Assembly: GCA_013407085.1 (NCBI GenBank)
Contig: JACCGJ010008613.1
Location: 62,001 to 126,000, forward strand
Reading direction: 5' to 3'
Origin: Atriophallophorus winterbourni
Taxonomy: Eukaryota; Platyhelminthes; Trematoda; Plagiorchiida; Microphallidae
DNA length: 64,000 nt
Shown here: positions 42,776 through 55,630 of the stretch, one piece after another
How positions within the stretch are numbered: the first letter of the stretch is position 1
Layout: the number at the start of each line of letters is the position of its first letter
Made by a program: the position numbers and the translations under genes
The notes under the pieces: model-generated
What the model saw: only the letters and a program-made list of their open reading frames with translations
What the model was told of the DNA's origin: nothing
Database searches by the model: none

Positions 42776-43804
42776 ATTGCCAGTATGTTTTTCTCCGAAA
42801 CGACATGGTGAAACAATCTTTTCACCATTTTTATGTTGGACCGTTTAGGTTATTTCAGCGGTTTCCAAAAACAATGGTGATTTTACCGCGATGGTACGTA
42901 TGACACTGTCTAGATCAACAGACTCAAACCGGTGTTCATGGATGACACGGTGGACACGGTTAATCCGCAAGACCGACCTACGGCCTCAACACAGTCAATA
43001 ATAAACCCTACTACATCTAATACTAACTCAGAGCACACAGCCACAACAGCTATGCGCACAAAACTGCAATCCATAAGTTTCGCCGACTATGTAGTTTATA
43101 TTTAACACATTTCTACCGATTCGTATATTTCACATGCATTTTTACCTCGTATTTATCACTCGGTTCTGTCTTAAAACCCATGTACCGGAGACAGTTTTTC
43201 TTCATCTTACCCCTCTCGGGTACATATGCACCCTTTCCAGTGATGCAACAGTGGGACACGACATCCACGGAACACCGGCGCTTGTCGCCAACCTACCAGG
43301 TAGCCAGAGCCATGAGCACTCACCGTCCAACACGAACTCTATCTGACAAGTTAATTACCATCCCAACTTAACACGCCACTTAGTTTTCTCCCGGCGACGT
43401 TGATTGCCATCAACCCTGTGGATGCAGGCAATTCTCAACAAGAACTGTGTTTTCGAGGCACCGGTTCTTCTTTGTCAAGCCTACGGATGCGCCAACATCT
43501 GCTACTACCTCTTTCATACTAAAACCATGCCCGACAAGCAATATCCGCAATGTGAGACGGCTCCGGAAGCACGTTTACCTCAAGTTAGATGTTATTCGGC
43601 TTAGTTGTGATCGGTTCTTAATGTTCCCTGCTCCGGTGACCACCTACTATCGACCCACGCAGATAAAGTGCCTTGGCTGATTTCAGACCGGCTGGTTGCT
43701 ATGATACTATATCCAAGAGGTGACTGATCTGGCACTACTTGGTTCATTCGACTGTGCATTCCTTATCAGAAGTCTCCTCCGGCAAAATTTATTGGAGGGA
43801 GCTC

Positions 43805-43987
43805 TGTAAAAAATGTGTTTTACTGGACCTAAAAACTTTAAGCTCAATAATTCTTTCGTTCACGCGTGCTACGTGAATGATTTTCTGTACCCTTGTACAT
43901 GTTTTGCCTACCGCGATAAATTCTTCACTCTCCGGTGCGTTTTCTCCTACCTCCGTGGGACGTTAATGTAGTACTCAGTCTACTACA
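43805..43987 (+). repeat. 3' LTR of the second Gypsy family
   Basis: 183 bp from TGTAAAAAAT to TACTACA. Preceded by the polypurine tract GGAGGGAGCTC. Homologous to the isolated LTR at 33,091-33,260 with small indels. Confidence 0.8.
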
Positions 43988-44035
43988 GCCAGTTAAGCGA
44001 ATCTCGTTTCAATCTACGACGGATAGGGCCTTCAC

Positions 44036-44200
44036 TCTTTAGAACCAGAATCGATATTACAGGGTGATAGTCAACTAAGTTGACACTAGTGCCAAGATTC
44101 ATTCGTAGATGTACCTGAAGGCAAAAACACCCCCATAATTGTTTCGAAGAAAGCATAGGAGTGTGAATCTTCGAGTGGAGGATAGAAGAGGTCTGAAAAT
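44036..44200 (-). repeat. Diverged copy of the TGATAC-tailed retroposon
   Basis: Shares the order ATTACAGGGTGATAGTCAAC, AGTGCCAAGATTC and GTAGxTGTACCTG with 44,840-44,930, at lower identity. Right boundary uncertain. Confidence 0.45.
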
Positions 44201-44817
44201 AAAAATGTGAAAGAGTGAGTATTCAAACGATAAAGAAGAAAATGAGCAACGGTTAAATAAAACACAAATGATAGATATCAGAAACACAAAGATATTCATT
44301 TTCGTGTAATTTAAAAAGATTTTTTTGTTTTATTTATAAAAAGTTGCGAAGCGGTTATTTCAATGGGTGATGCTAAGGAAATAGTTGTATTCACTCTATT
44401 TCTAATTGGTATATGCAATTGTTGATAACTTGTGACCTTGAAAAATACATACTTTAAAATCCAAATAGCACGGATTGTTCTCTCTCGCTGTGACTGAGTG
44501 AATTGAGTGATAACTTGTTCCTAAATGTCTACACTAACTGCTGTAAATGTGCGGACTGTGATTATCATTAACACTTACGAAAGCAAATCCATTTTAGCGA
44601 GACAACAACTTAATTATTTACCTAAATTCTATTCGTTCTGAATCTCATCTCAAAGGAGCTAATCAATCGTATTTGGGGTTTATTGTTTAGCCTCGAAATC
44701 TTTGACATCGTCTTGGACCAGAAACAACCCTTCATATCAAAAACTTTTTACTGCATAAACATTGGTTTTCGGTGAGTTATGTTGAATCTTTTATTTTTAC
44801 TTTCAAATAATAATATA
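44201..44817. other. Unassigned sequence
   Basis: AT-rich; no supported feature. Confidence 0.4.
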
Positions 44818-45060
44818 GGTAATAGTAGTATCAGTGTTAGTATCACAGGGCGATAGTCGACTGAATCAAAACGAGTGCTCAGATTCTTTCGGAGGTGTGC
44901 TTGACAACTCTCGCCCCTACCTGTATTGATTCGTAGGGAGCACAGTTTTGTGTAACCGTGCATGGAAGATGGGAGAGTTCTCATCACAGAAAAATGAGAG
45001 AGTTAATGGATGTTGCATGTCCGATCGAATGAAAAGACGATGAAAATCAATTAGTATCAA
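44818..45060 (-). repeat. TGATAC-tailed retroposon, second clear copy
   Basis: Reverse complement of 33,571-33,840, starting with the tail (AGTAGTATCAGTGTTAGTATC) and continuing through GTGTGCTTGACAACTC and GGAAGATGGGAGAG blocks. Tail units are less regular than at 33.8 kb. Confidence 0.65.
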
Positions 45061-46760
45061 CAAATTTTAACATTTGTAAAAGAAACGCTTTTTGGTTTCA
45101 AAAAATTACACTATATTTTTATAGCCTTTTGTCAGTAAATAGTAAGGGATTTAATCCTTAGGGTACTGCTCCGGAAAGAGCACCTGCCACCGTTCGTTCA
45201 GCTTATGTTTGAACGCATTTACTTAAGATGTCGAAACTGGTTCTGCGGGAAGTGAGTTTCACGCGTTTAATAAAGAAGTGCATTTTGGATTACAGCTTTG
45301 TGTGCTGCCTACTTACCTCGAGACTGTGCCATCGTGTTCAAACGAGATCACAGAAGTTATCAAATATGAAAGAAGCATTATTTGTTAACAACTTTAACGG
45401 TTTCTAAAAGATAACCCCTAAGCTGCCTCCTCATAAGTCTGAAAAAGACAAGATTTTCATAGTTGGTGCAATCTAATTCCTCTTTCACGTGAGTGGCCGG
45501 CTTATGTAGATTTATAGCCATACTATGCCCCTTTGTTACTAAGGCCTTCAAACCTGGAAACAGTATCCTGGATGCAGCCTTACTATTGACTTGTGAGGAA
45601 CAACAGCGCCTCAAGTGTTTTGCAATTGAGGGTTGAGTGCAGTCGAAAATGTTTTCTCCTGGCCCTGTTCGACCCAGCAGCACATTGGTTGTCCCACTCA
45701 AAAATTGTTGGGATAATGATTCCTAAGTCCTTCTCATGGGTGGAGGGCGTTGAGACAAACATGCTCCCTTCCAGTATAGTGAGTATGTATCTCTTCACTA
45801 GAATAATAGGAAAGATCCCACTCATCCACCCATTTTGCCACAGCTTCTCCGTCATTTATCAGATCGGAGCGTCCGACTTAACAACAAATATTTGGTCCTC
45901 AGCTAACATATAATCAAGTGAGTACAGTTGATTCGCTAGTTCATCAGTGCAGACGAGAAAACAATGACCCTAAGCCTGAGCCTTGGGTAACCCCACTGGT
46001 TATATGCTCACATGGCGAATATGTGTCATCCACGTTGACAGTGAAGCATCGGTCATTAGGCAATACGCGGATCCAGCCCAGTAGCCTTCTTGAAAATTTA
46101 GTTTTTGAGAATTTGAGAAGCATAAGCCGGTGGCTGACTGTATTGAGAGCCTTGCTAAATTTAAGTTAGAAAACTTCTACCGCTTTACCATCATGTATTC
46201 TTTTAGTGACCTCGTTTTGAATATATAACAAGTTAGTCAAAAATAGCCTAACTTTTAGGAATCCTTGTTGTTCAGTAGGGAATGTTTGGTTAGATATCCA
46301 GCGATTTCATCGCAAATTAACCTTTCTATAACCTCACAACGTAAACAAGTGTAACTTATTTGGCGGTAATTTTTGAACCAAGAAGAATCTCTTTCATTGT
46401 GGATGGGCACCACAACGACTGTTTTCCACTCCAAAGGAAAGGTGGGATCTTCTAAAAAGTTCTGTGGTCGGCGCAGCTATTCTAGGAGCTAGCGGTATGA
46501 TCATTCGTTGATGGATGTTATTGTTCTCTACCGACTTGTTCTATTCTAATTTGGCCAATATACGCTGGACACCGTGTACCACAAAAACAAGTGCACTGCA
46601 GAGCGGTCGTTCAGTGAGTGCCTAAATAATTGATGGCACAGAGACGTTTTATCTATCTTCTTGACGTTGCACGCTCTGAAAATGCAAAGAAAACAAGTGG
46701 GCCTTTTGTAAATTCGCAATGACGGCAGAGTCATACGCACTTCTTGAGGTTTCTTTTGTA
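45061..46760 (-). pseudogene. LINE-D copy 2: RT remnant (CR1-type)
   Basis: Minus-strand order: entry motifs near 46,700-46,270, motif A region near 46,160-46,200, SGVTQGSGLGSL (motif B) near 45,970, then 45,855-45,583 with STHEKDLGIIIPTIFEWDNQ and 45,701-45,378 with LVFFRLMRRQLRGYLLETVK. Block order and DNA match LINE-D copy 1 around 19.2-24.4 kb. Several frame changes; inactive. The left 100 bp are 3' flank or UTR. Confidence 0.7.
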
Positions 46761-47338
46761 AAGCTGCAAGAACACGCGAGCAAGTGATTAACCAAATTGT
46801 ATTCGTCTAAACATTAACATCGATTAATCGTATCGGGCAAAGGAGAGAGTAATATTTGACCAATCATAATTGTCCACACTTTTTCAGTCACATGGGTAAT
46901 AATAATATTTTATTCTTGGCGAAACATGACATGAAATAGATGAACACATTTTCAAAATGTTCACAACAAAATAACTAAATAAAATGATTGGCGGAACTTT
47001 CAAATTCAGACATTATTTTCATGTTCAAAAATAGGAAAATAGTAGGCACCATTGGTAGAAGAATGTTATGATATATTAATCAATAATGAGACTTCAATCA
47101 GATCGAGTATCCAAACGAGAGAATCAGAAGAGTGCAGGACGATGATGGTAAGAACAAATGTACGAAGAATATGAAGCAGAGGATTATATTGGTATATGGC
47201 TGAGAAATGAATAAAAACATTAATATAAACATTGAAATTGTCTTTAACCAATCAGCGGATATTGGCAAATAAGAAACTGGAGAAAATTTCTCAAATGGGG
47301 TTAGGTTCATTTGTCACCAGACAGTGGTGTAGCAGTTA
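46761..47338. other. LINE-C 3'-end trace plus unassigned sequence
   Basis: 46,898-46,990 resembles the LINE-C 3' terminus read backwards (AATAATAATATTTTATTCTTGG). 47,040-47,338 is unrelated to the other LINE-C copies and separates this terminus from the UTR that resumes at 47,339; it may be an insertion. Confidence 0.45.
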
Positions 47339-50300
47339 GGCAGTAAAAATAAATTTACAAAATAAAGAAAGTTCTTTTATAAATATATAAATTGACTTCT
47401 TCGGAATGTTGGTGGGTGTGATTGAAGAGAAGCACATAAAAAATCCGAAGTTAAATTGAAAAAAATTAGAAAATGGAGGGAATGAGGAGAGATTGTGGTT
47501 TAAATTGCATGAGGTTTGGGCCGGTTGTACGATCTAGGAAAGTCGAAGAACTGTAGAGAAATGGAAACCAAAACTGTTTGTCAGTAGGGCTTTCGGTTCA
47601 TATATAACAATCAGTCTTATGCGGAAGAAGCACGGGCCAGTATCAGAGTTGGTTTGGGAATCGGAGACACTATAACACGATTGAAGATATTCTCTGCACA
47701 ATCATGGTGGGAGGTAATCAAAGTTAACTGGTAAATCGGTTATGAATAATAAAAAAGATCACCAAAAATATTTTTGGCATTTTTGGTGTTTTTTTGCTTT
47801 TTTCGATAACACGTTATGGTAAAGCATGCTTTCATATATTTTTGGGATTAATATAAGCAGATAACGGTTAAGAATATGGTCATATGTAAAAAAATGGTTA
47901 AAAACGCATGGTTACGATTAAGACGTGTAGCAACATATCTAGGGTCCGGCAATCTGACATTTGAATGACCGGTTACCCGGAGAATACTATCAGAACGGAT
48001 GTTATAATAATATGTGGAGAACGATGTTGAATTAAAAACCTTGGATCTCATGAGAGTATAGAATATGTAGAGAACAGTTTATCTTAAGGATTTGTGATAG
48101 TGAGTGAACGGCAACAGTTTCTACAAAAGTTTTTAGTTTTCCTGTAGATGTGCAATGAAATAAAGAGGAAGCGAATTCCAAAATTGTTCATATCTAATTA
48201 AGAAGGAGTTACGTCTAACTTTAGCGTAAGACATAGGGATATTAAACAGCCATGTTTGATTGCGCAGATCATATCGAATACAATCGTGAAAGCGCATGCA
48301 AGACTGAAGCTTAATTCGTTGCTGGGTAATGATTCGAAAGAAAAGAAGCAGATTCAGACGAATTTTGCATAGCTATAGTAGTTCGACACTCAGCAAATTA
48401 TACCTTTTAAGATAAAGCAAAGGGTGAGAATAGCCCAAAGTTCTTTTGCTGAAAGTACGTTGAAGTCTCTCTAAGAGAAAACAATCACGCCTACCCGTGT
48501 GCGAATAGATGATATTACAATAATCGAGAATCGGTAGGACCTTCATCTTATACAATGCTATTTTACTCATGCGTAAGAGGAATTTATGGATAATTAAGCC
48601 AAAGTTTTGTCTTGCTCTCGTGATGAGGTGTCTAGCTTTTTCCAGTAAAATTGAAAGAAGAGGAGCACCTAAATCCAAAGTCCCTAATTTCTGCAGAAAG
48701 TGTGATGGTTGAGCTATTTATTGTGAATGTGTTAGAAGGGATTGAACAACGTTATACCATATAGTATGTCTTAGAAGCAGAAAATTCTAATCTTCATTGT
48801 GCGCATCAGCTAAATAAAGAGGAAAGATCACAGTTAAGGGATATTAGAGTCTGTAACACTCCACCAGGCGGAGATGTTATGACGCCTTTTATGTCATCCG
48901 CGATGATAAATAGCTTAGAGTGATCTACAACATTTTGCAGATCAATAACATAGATAAGAAAACGAAGGGAACCTAGAATGCTGCCTTGAATTACGCCACT
49001 TGGAATCGGCTAATTATTTGAGGTCACACCATTAACGTTAACCGAAAAGGTGCGATCAGATAGAAAAGAACGTAACCAGCTGAATAAAGGCCAATGAATA
49101 CCTTAACATGCTAACTTTAAAAGGAGTAGCGTATGGGGAACCTGATCGAAAGCTTTGATTATGACCAAGAATACAACAATCACTGCTAGTCCGTGTTCAC
49201 GGGACGCCGTTATGAGATCTTTGTATTCCAACTGGCAGGTTACACAAGACTTTTGGCTAGGGAATCCATGTTGGACTGGAGAGAACGCATCTGGACCAAG
49301 GTAGTCCAACAAAGTATTTTTAACTAACCTTTCAAATAACCTAGACAGAATAGAAGTATGATCAATAGGGCAATAATTCGTAACGAGGTTCGAATTACCA
49401 GATTTTAAACGTGGGATAATAACAAAGTGTTTCTAATGAGTTGGAAAAAAATCCATATTTGAGAGAAATATTGAAAAGATTTAATAAAATTAATGGAAAC
49501 TCTTCACTATCGTTGTGTAAGATGGCTGATATAAAACCTACATCATCAGGCTTAAGCGACATTTTACTACGACGAAAAATGTTTATTACTTCTTGCACAG
49601 AAAATGTGAAGGAGTCAATAGTATTTAAGGGAGTGCTGTTGTTTGCTGGTGGATGGTAAGTGTTGTTATTGAACGAGCTGCTGAAGAACATAGTGAAAGC
49701 CCGACTCATTGTGACCGCGTCAGAAGTGACTAATTCTTTATTCTCTTTGTGGTATATAATGGAGGGAATATCATGTTTTGACCGGATACACTTGGTCTCC
49801 GTAGGGTAATTTAATGTTTTCGTCTTTCACTCGAAGCTTGAAGCCTTTCTTTCCTAACGTTCCAGAAAACGAATCTTTACATTTGAAAGAGAGTTACAGA
49901 GTTCATGTCTGCGCATAACCGGAAAAAAGTCTAACGTATGTTTCGCAGAAGCAGAAAGTCGAGCAATCTTTTCCTCCAGAAGGCTTATTGGGTAACGCTT
50001 ACGCTTCCTGATATGAGAGGTAGCCGAACTTTGAAGGCATGCTGAGATGTTATCATAAAAAATCGAGGAGTTGTGCATAAAGTTTGAGGAAAGAAGTAAT
50101 TCTGTCCAGTCGTAGGTTCTAAGAATATTCGAAAACTTAGTCCAGTTTATATAAATTTTCTCATCTTTGTGTATATGTGCTGGTTTTTGCGAAAGACACA
50201 AAACGCAAGTTATCATATTATGGTCGCAACCGGGTAGTGAAGCTAAGATGTCAACTTTGGTGAGATCAGCGCATTAAGTAAAAATCAAACCTTAAACGCT

Positions 50301-51027
50301 GGACAGCCTCGTAGGCTTCTTCACAGATTGTGTGAAACGTGAAAGATGGAACATTTTGGAGAAGGATGAAAATTTATTTGAAGAATACGGGGAATACCAG
50401 CAGGTGTATGGCATGTTGAAATCTCCAGCAATAATCTTCTTACTGAAGTGAGCAATGGACAACTCATTAAAAAGATATTTTAGCTTATCAATAGTGAGTG
50501 TGGATGGAGATGGCGGGTTGTAAATACACCCTATGAGATCATCAAGCGAAGGTAAGGAGATCCAAATTGAGTCGTCTAGATAATCTAATATACGGGAATT
50601 ATGTATTTTCGCAGAGAAATATGTACTAACATAAATAAGAATACAAGCAACGCGAGTGTGAATGCGGTCTCTACGAAACATAAATAGTTGGCTATTTCAC
50701 GTGAAACGTTGGGAACGTCATTAGTTGTCCACATTTATATTACAAGAACTATTTTGTGTGGGTTTGAGAGCAAGAAACGTTGAAGGGTAGGGAGCTTAGA
50801 AATAATTGACTGAGCATTAAGTAAGAGAAGGAGAATTTTAGGATATTTCACATGTGTAATAAAGAACGATTTACACGAGATGTTTGAAATTGATGGTGCT
50901 AATATGAGAAAGGGTTTTGGTAAAGGAAGGGAACATTTTCCATTGGGCCATACATGTTTTGAAATGGGTTTATGTAAGCACTGAACTGGTTTCTATTCAA
51001 AAGGGGACGCTGATCTAGGAGACCTGG
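47339..51027 (-). mobile_element. LINE-C copy 2, long decayed CR1-type LINE
   Basis: Parallel to 56,280-59,915 over its whole length. From 3' to 5' (left to right) it has UTR, RT C-terminus (48,678-48,373: KIALYKMKVLPILDYCNIIY, LERLQRTFSKRTLGYSHPLL), RT entry (49,312-49,103: FSPVQHGFPSQKSCVTCQLE), linker (50,216-49,854) and endonuclease (50,681-50,292: IWISLPSLDDLIGCIYNPPS, KKIIAGDFNMPYTCWYSPYS). It stops at 51,027 where a Gypsy LTR begins. Multiple stops. Confidence 0.75.
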
Positions 51028-51242
51028 TGTAATGAATTGAATTATATTGAATTGAATAAGCAGCCCAAGAATGTAAGTGAGAACAAAACACGCTCACACG
51101 AACTACAGTATGTATTAATTAATGCAACTCTAACAACGAGAATTTGAATTATTGATTAGTATTGATTATTATTCAAACAATCATCACAGCCAACCGGCTC
51201 GGCTTGCATCATGGTGGGTAGGATTTGCGGAACCACACCACA
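51028..51242 (-). repeat. 3' LTR of the mag-like Gypsy
   Basis: About 215 bp, minus-strand start TGTGGTGTGG and end TTCATTACA. The tract GAGGGGGGAAGGT lies just inside (51,243-51,256). Because only one LTR is visible the outer boundary is inferred from TG...CA ends and from where LINE-C similarity stops. Confidence 0.65.
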
Positions 51243-52769
51243 ACCTTCCCCCCTCGAAATTGTTGCGTTGTTCCGATTCGCCAACCTCGCAGACCTTCTA
51301 AGAGCAGTTGACTCCTGAGATTTCACACTTGGTTCTGGTTGATGCGTTGATTCCTGATTGATGTTTTCCTTTACTGACCTTTTGAATTGTACTTGACTTT
51401 TGTGACGTTGCTGCACACTTTCATCCTTTAGGTCAGTGATCTCAATAATTGAATTTCCGATCTGTCGCGTGACGATGCCATGAGCGGGTCTCAAGTCGTT
51501 TCCTCTGAAATAAGTCACATCACTCGAATCCATTCGGTGTAGGGAAGTTCGGAGTGTCCTGGATTTGAACAACTTGGCTGGGCTCTCTCTGGTCGTGCAA
51601 TGGACGGCATTGCGGTATTGCAGTAGAAAGTTATCAATGAATACGTCCAAGGCTTGGAAGCTCCCAGGATTGGCTGAGTGAATAGCACTCTTGATAGTTT
51701 TCACAAGATTCTCTACAGTGCCATTGGAACATGGATGCCGCGGAGCAGTTCGTAAGTGTCGGCACCCGATGCTATCCAGCCATTCTTTCATTTCACTGGA
51801 ACAGAATTGGGCATCATTGTCAGTGATAAGTACTTGTGGGATTCCTTCACGGCTGAAACACTTCCTTAGAGCTTGCATTGTGAACGCCGTCGTTGCTGTG
51901 GTTGTCAGAAAGACTTCTGGTCACTTAGAATACGAGTCGGTGATCACAAGTGCGAAGTACTTTCCCAAAAACGGTCCACAATAATCTGCATGGATTCGTT
52001 GCCAGGGAAGGTAACTGTCGGGCCATGGTGTCCAGTCCCTTGGGCGTGAATTGATTTTGTGCAGGCAAGCCTCGCAGTTCATAGCTGTACTTCTGATGTC
52101 GGCATCAATTTCTGACCACCAAACCTCTTGCCGTGCCAACGATTTCATTTTTTCAATGCCCATATGGCCCTTATGTAGATTGTCCAAGACAGGCTTCCTC
52201 AACGGTGGCGGGATGAGCAATCGGTCTTCCCGACAAATCACACCGTCCGGTTGTATCAGTAGCTCATCACGGATCTGGTAAAGGCGTAGGTATTTCTTCC
52301 GCACATCTGGACGCCAACCGTTCCGTATGGCTGACATGACTGTTGAATAGTACTTCTTCGTGAACGTTCGTAGTTGCTCACGGAAAACGGCACATGATTG
52401 GGAGATGAAACAGTATGCTGCCGCTGGAGAAAGTTTTGCGTGCCTGGATAGGAAGTCGGCCTGCGGAATATCTTTCCCTGCTCTATGGACAATCTCATAA
52501 TCGTATCTTGCAAGGTAGATACTCCATTTTTGTAACATCGAGGCCGCAGCTTTGGCAAGCGATTTCTTTGGATTGAATAAGAATTGCAGAGCTTGGTGGT
52601 CCGTGACAATCTGGAATCGTATTCCGAATAGATATTTGTGAAGTCGCTTGACCGCCCAGAATATCGCCAGCGCCTCCTTTTGCGTTTGTGAGTATCCTCG
52701 TTCTGCTTGGTTCAGCAATCGGGAACACTTCCTGCTCCAACACAGCACCAATTCCGACGTCCGATGCAT
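51156..52769 (-). pseudogene. mag-like Gypsy pol: RNase H end and integrase
   Basis: Frame 52,769-51,156 is open except for one TGA near 51,920, where the family would have Trp (SYSK, stop, PEVF). RNase H: YSQTQKEALAIFWAVKRLHK and VTDHQALQFLF. Integrase: HHCC zinc domain (LHKGHMGIEKMKSLARQEVW to NCEACLHK), Asp in RIHADYCGPF, Asp in LITDNDAQF, Glu in NGTVENLVK. The LTR start overlaps the last codons of this frame. Confidence 0.85.
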
Positions 52770-53697
52770 CTGTGATCAAAGTGGTGGGTTTTATAGGCAA
52801 AAACGCCACCAGTACTGGTCGGTCCATAAGGTGCGCAACACTGACTCCAGTTCATCATTCCATTCCCACTTTTCTGCATGCTGAGCAAGGAATAGCGGTT
52901 GTGCCCGGGTTGCGAAATTCGGAATAAATCGTGAGTAGTATTGAAGGCAACCCATGATTGATCGCAGTTTGCATTGGTCACTTGATGATTGCACATTAGC
53001 AAGTGCATCGTATCGAGTAGGATCGGGTCGGTATCCTTTGGAATCTATCACGTAGCCAAGAAATTGTAGTTCATTGACTCGGAACACGCATTTTGACGGC
53101 TTGATTGCTACGTTTTAGCTGCAAGTCGTTCCATCAGTGCCAATAGTTTTTGTCGTGTTCCTTATGCGTTCTTCCGTAGATAATAAGATCGTCCTGGTAA
53201 GCTCGGACTCCTGGTAGGCCTTGGATCACCTTATCAATTGACGATTGGAATATGCCTGAGGACACATGCAATCCGAATGGGAGGAAATTGAATTGAAATA
53301 AACTCCATGGAGTATTGATTGTGGTCAGTGGTTTTGACTTCTCTTCGAGTGGTATTTGCAAATATGCATTCGCAAGGTCAATCTTTGAGAATATCTTACT
53401 ACCGTGAATTGCCCTCATAAAGTCTTCCGGCTCTTCTGTTGTCGCGGCACAACGCTTCAGTCTCGGGTTGAGTGTTAGTCTGTAGTCGCCGCATATTCTC
53501 GGTGTCTTTCCATCGCTTTTCACTGCTACAACAATAGGTGTTGCCCATGCTGACGAACCAACTGGAGAAATAATACCAGTGCTTTCCAACTTCTTCAGGG
53601 TATTGAAGACGCCGTCTCTCACACTATAAGGCAAAATTCTACGTTTCAGGAATATCGGATCACCTTCAACTTCCAGTTTTGCTGGCTCTATCTTCAT
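52770..53697 (-). pseudogene. mag-like Gypsy pol: reverse transcriptase
   Basis: Frame 53,697-53,134 has GIISPVGSSAWATPIVVAVK, RICGDYRLTLNPRL, KIDLANAYLQIPL (motif A Asp), FQFNFLPFGLHVSSGIFQ and AYQDDLIIYG (YQDD, both Asp kept). A frameshift near 53,135 leads to 53,087-52,791 (NELQFLGYVIDSKG, IMGCLQYYSRFIPNFA). Another near 52,800 leads to TTLITDASDVGIGAVLEQE, the start of RNase H. The RT active site is intact but the reading frame is not. Confidence 0.8.
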
Positions 53698-53715
53698 GCC
53701 ACCACTGTTCGCTGA

Positions 53716-54830
53716 TCATTGGACGACCAATTTTCGTAGGGAGGACTTAATTTGTTCTCCTGAATTCTCAACGGGCACAACATTCAGCGATACAGGATGC
53801 TTGATGGCTCGCAGGGCTTTCAGACCGAGGATTGCTGGACTGCTTTTAGATTCCAAGAATCGGACTGGAATTGAAATCTCCTTGTCTTGTTTCACAAATA
53901 AAGTGGTTTCACCTGTCAGTGGCAAATTGTGTCCAGTAACGCCACGAAGTTTAACGTTGGGCGGTTGCACATGCGCCTCTGGGGCCACCCGGTTCAAGAT
54001 TTCGGCGGGAATGACTGATTCACTGCTACCGGTATCGACGATGAATTCAGCAGTTTCACTTAAATCGAACTGCAAGGATTTGTAGATGAATTGTTGTGCT
54101 GGACTCTTCAGTTGCAGAACATAAGTTGAATCGTCATCCTCCTGATTGACCACTGGATTCTGTTGGGTCAGGTTGCATTGTTTACTCCGACAAACCTTCT
54201 TTATATGTCCGATCTTACCGCATCCATGGCACACCGCATTGCGGAATCGACAAGTTGACCGCGAGTGAAGATCACCACACGACATGCACTTATTTATCGG
54301 CTTTACGGTCTTGTCTCGGGCTTGGTTTTCACTTGTCTTGTTGGCCTGGTGCCGGTGTCTTGGCTGATTGGATCTGAGTGAACTTTTCTGAAAGAACACG
54401 GCACCTTGTTCGGTTGTCGCAGCAGTCACATCATCTCGCTGCTCGCAGATTTCACGGGCTTCGACGTAGGTCAGGTCAGGTTTCATCAGCATTTTTCTTT
54501 GTAGGTCAACATTGTTAATACCAGCAATGAGACGATCCCTCAAATTATCTTCTAATAGATCACCGAATTCACATTTAGCAGCCTGTTTCTGTAGAATAAG
54601 GATGAACTCACGGCAGCTTGTATTAGGATTTCGGACCAGTGTGTTGAATTTTGCCCGTTCGGTAGCTTTGAAATTCACCGGCATGACATGCTTCAGTAGG
54701 AGTGTCTTCAAATCTTGGAACGGCAGTGATGCAGGAGCCTTTGGATAGGATAGGTTCTTAAGTAACGAATATAATTCACGTCCCCGTAGGTCAAGAAAAA
54801 TGTTGACTTATTCTCCGGCTTGACGTCCTT
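53716..54830 (-). pseudogene. mag-like Gypsy gag and protease
   Basis: Open frame 54,711-53,716 (331 codons), with further gag upstream to about 54,830 after one frame change (GRELYSLLKNLSYPKAP). Gag core FNTLVRNPNTSCREFILILQ and LRDRLIAGINNVDLQRKML; first zinc knuckle CMSCGDLHSRSTC, second CHGCGKIGHIKKVC. Protease motif is FIVDTGSSESVIP, with ILGLKAL as the second conserved segment. The N-terminus of gag is missing. Confidence 0.85.
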
Positions 54831-54842
54831 CCTAATTGGAGA

Positions 54843-55125
54843 AGTCTCGACCTACGTAATACAGCGCATAAATTCCGACGTTTTATGGATAATGTCGTCA
54901 GAGCTATTGATCTTGTCTTTTTCTACATTGATGACGTTCTAATTGTCAATGCTTCTTTAGAAGAAAACAACCGCCGTCTCCCTCTCGTTTTTAAACTTTT
55001 TTCTGATTTTATCTTTTCATCAACCCATCAAAATGTCTTTTTGGTGTTAATACTCTGGAGTTGTATGAACGTCACATAGATGCACATACTATCACACCTC
55101 TTGCTCTTAAAGACGCTGCAAAATA
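54843..55125 (+). pseudogene. Gypsy RT fragment (plus strand)
   Basis: Encodes RRFMDNVVRAIDLVFFYIDD with the YIDD box, then VLIVNASLEENNRRLPLVFK. It matches the position around residue 575-620 of the CsRn1-like polyprotein but is clearly diverged, so another Gypsy family. A frame change and stops follow 55,010. It is cut at 55,126 by a LINE-C-like 3' terminus. Confidence 0.7.
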
Positions 55126-55630
55126 ATTATATTCTTGAAAATCCAAGGCATGCTAATCATGATCAATATTTTCCAAAAGTTTTGTAAAATCATATTTTAG
55201 TATACACATTTGCAAAACATTTTCAAGGTTATTTCTGCATCGGAATTTTACGTTAAATAAATATGAAGATAACAGCATTTACAAATTTCTTTCAGATAAT
55301 CATTACGTGATCGGATGTGATACAAAAAACACCGGTATTGCTAGAAAGAAAGAAAATGTCAATGAATGTTCCCGACAGCACTGATGTTTATCGGATAAAT
55401 TCCATCGAAGATTCGTGAAGATTGACCAGAGTGATTCAATCCATTAAGGGTTTGCACTGAAAATACGCCTAGTTTATTCTTGATCACTCATCTACTATCT
55501 TGTAGAAAATCTTAGGGCTCTTTTCGATTCTCTTAACCAAGTTTCAACGGAACTGCTCGCGATCTTCTCATCCAAGAGACCTGACGTTATTCCGTATCTT
55601 ACGGAATCGCTTCCAAGTTACTTGTGCACC
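55126..55630 (-). mobile_element. Diverged LINE fragment(s)
   Basis: 55,126-55,165 resembles the LINE-C 3' end read backwards (AATTATATTCTTG...CCAAGGCATGC). On the minus strand near 55,500 the codons LVKRIEKSPKIFYKIVDE match the linker between endonuclease and RT in CR1-type LINEs. Frames are full of stops. Internal boundaries unclear. Confidence 0.45.

Larger units (their letters stand above)
40283..43987 (+). mobile_element. Degenerate Gypsy remnant of the second LTR family
   Basis: Gag- and protease-like remains (40,420-41,050; an NTGAEVSV-type site near 40,878 with stops), RT at about 41,300-42,040, a LINE-C insertion at 42,150-42,775, C-terminal pol remains near 43,450-43,680, a polypurine tract TTGGAGGGAGCTC and a 3' LTR at 43,805-43,987. 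The left end lies in the gap. Heavy decay means it is much older than copies 1 and 2. Confidence 0.7.
51028..54830 (-). mobile_element. mag-like Gypsy, 5'-truncated
   Basis: Second Gypsy lineage, distinct from the CsRn1-like copies: gag has two CCHC zinc knuckles and RT has YQDD. It has a 3' LTR (51,028-51,242), polypurine tract, integrase, RNase H, RT, protease and most of gag on the minus strand. Gag is lost beyond about 54,830 and no 5' LTR or primer site is present. A few frameshifts and one nonsense codon break pol. Confidence 0.85.
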
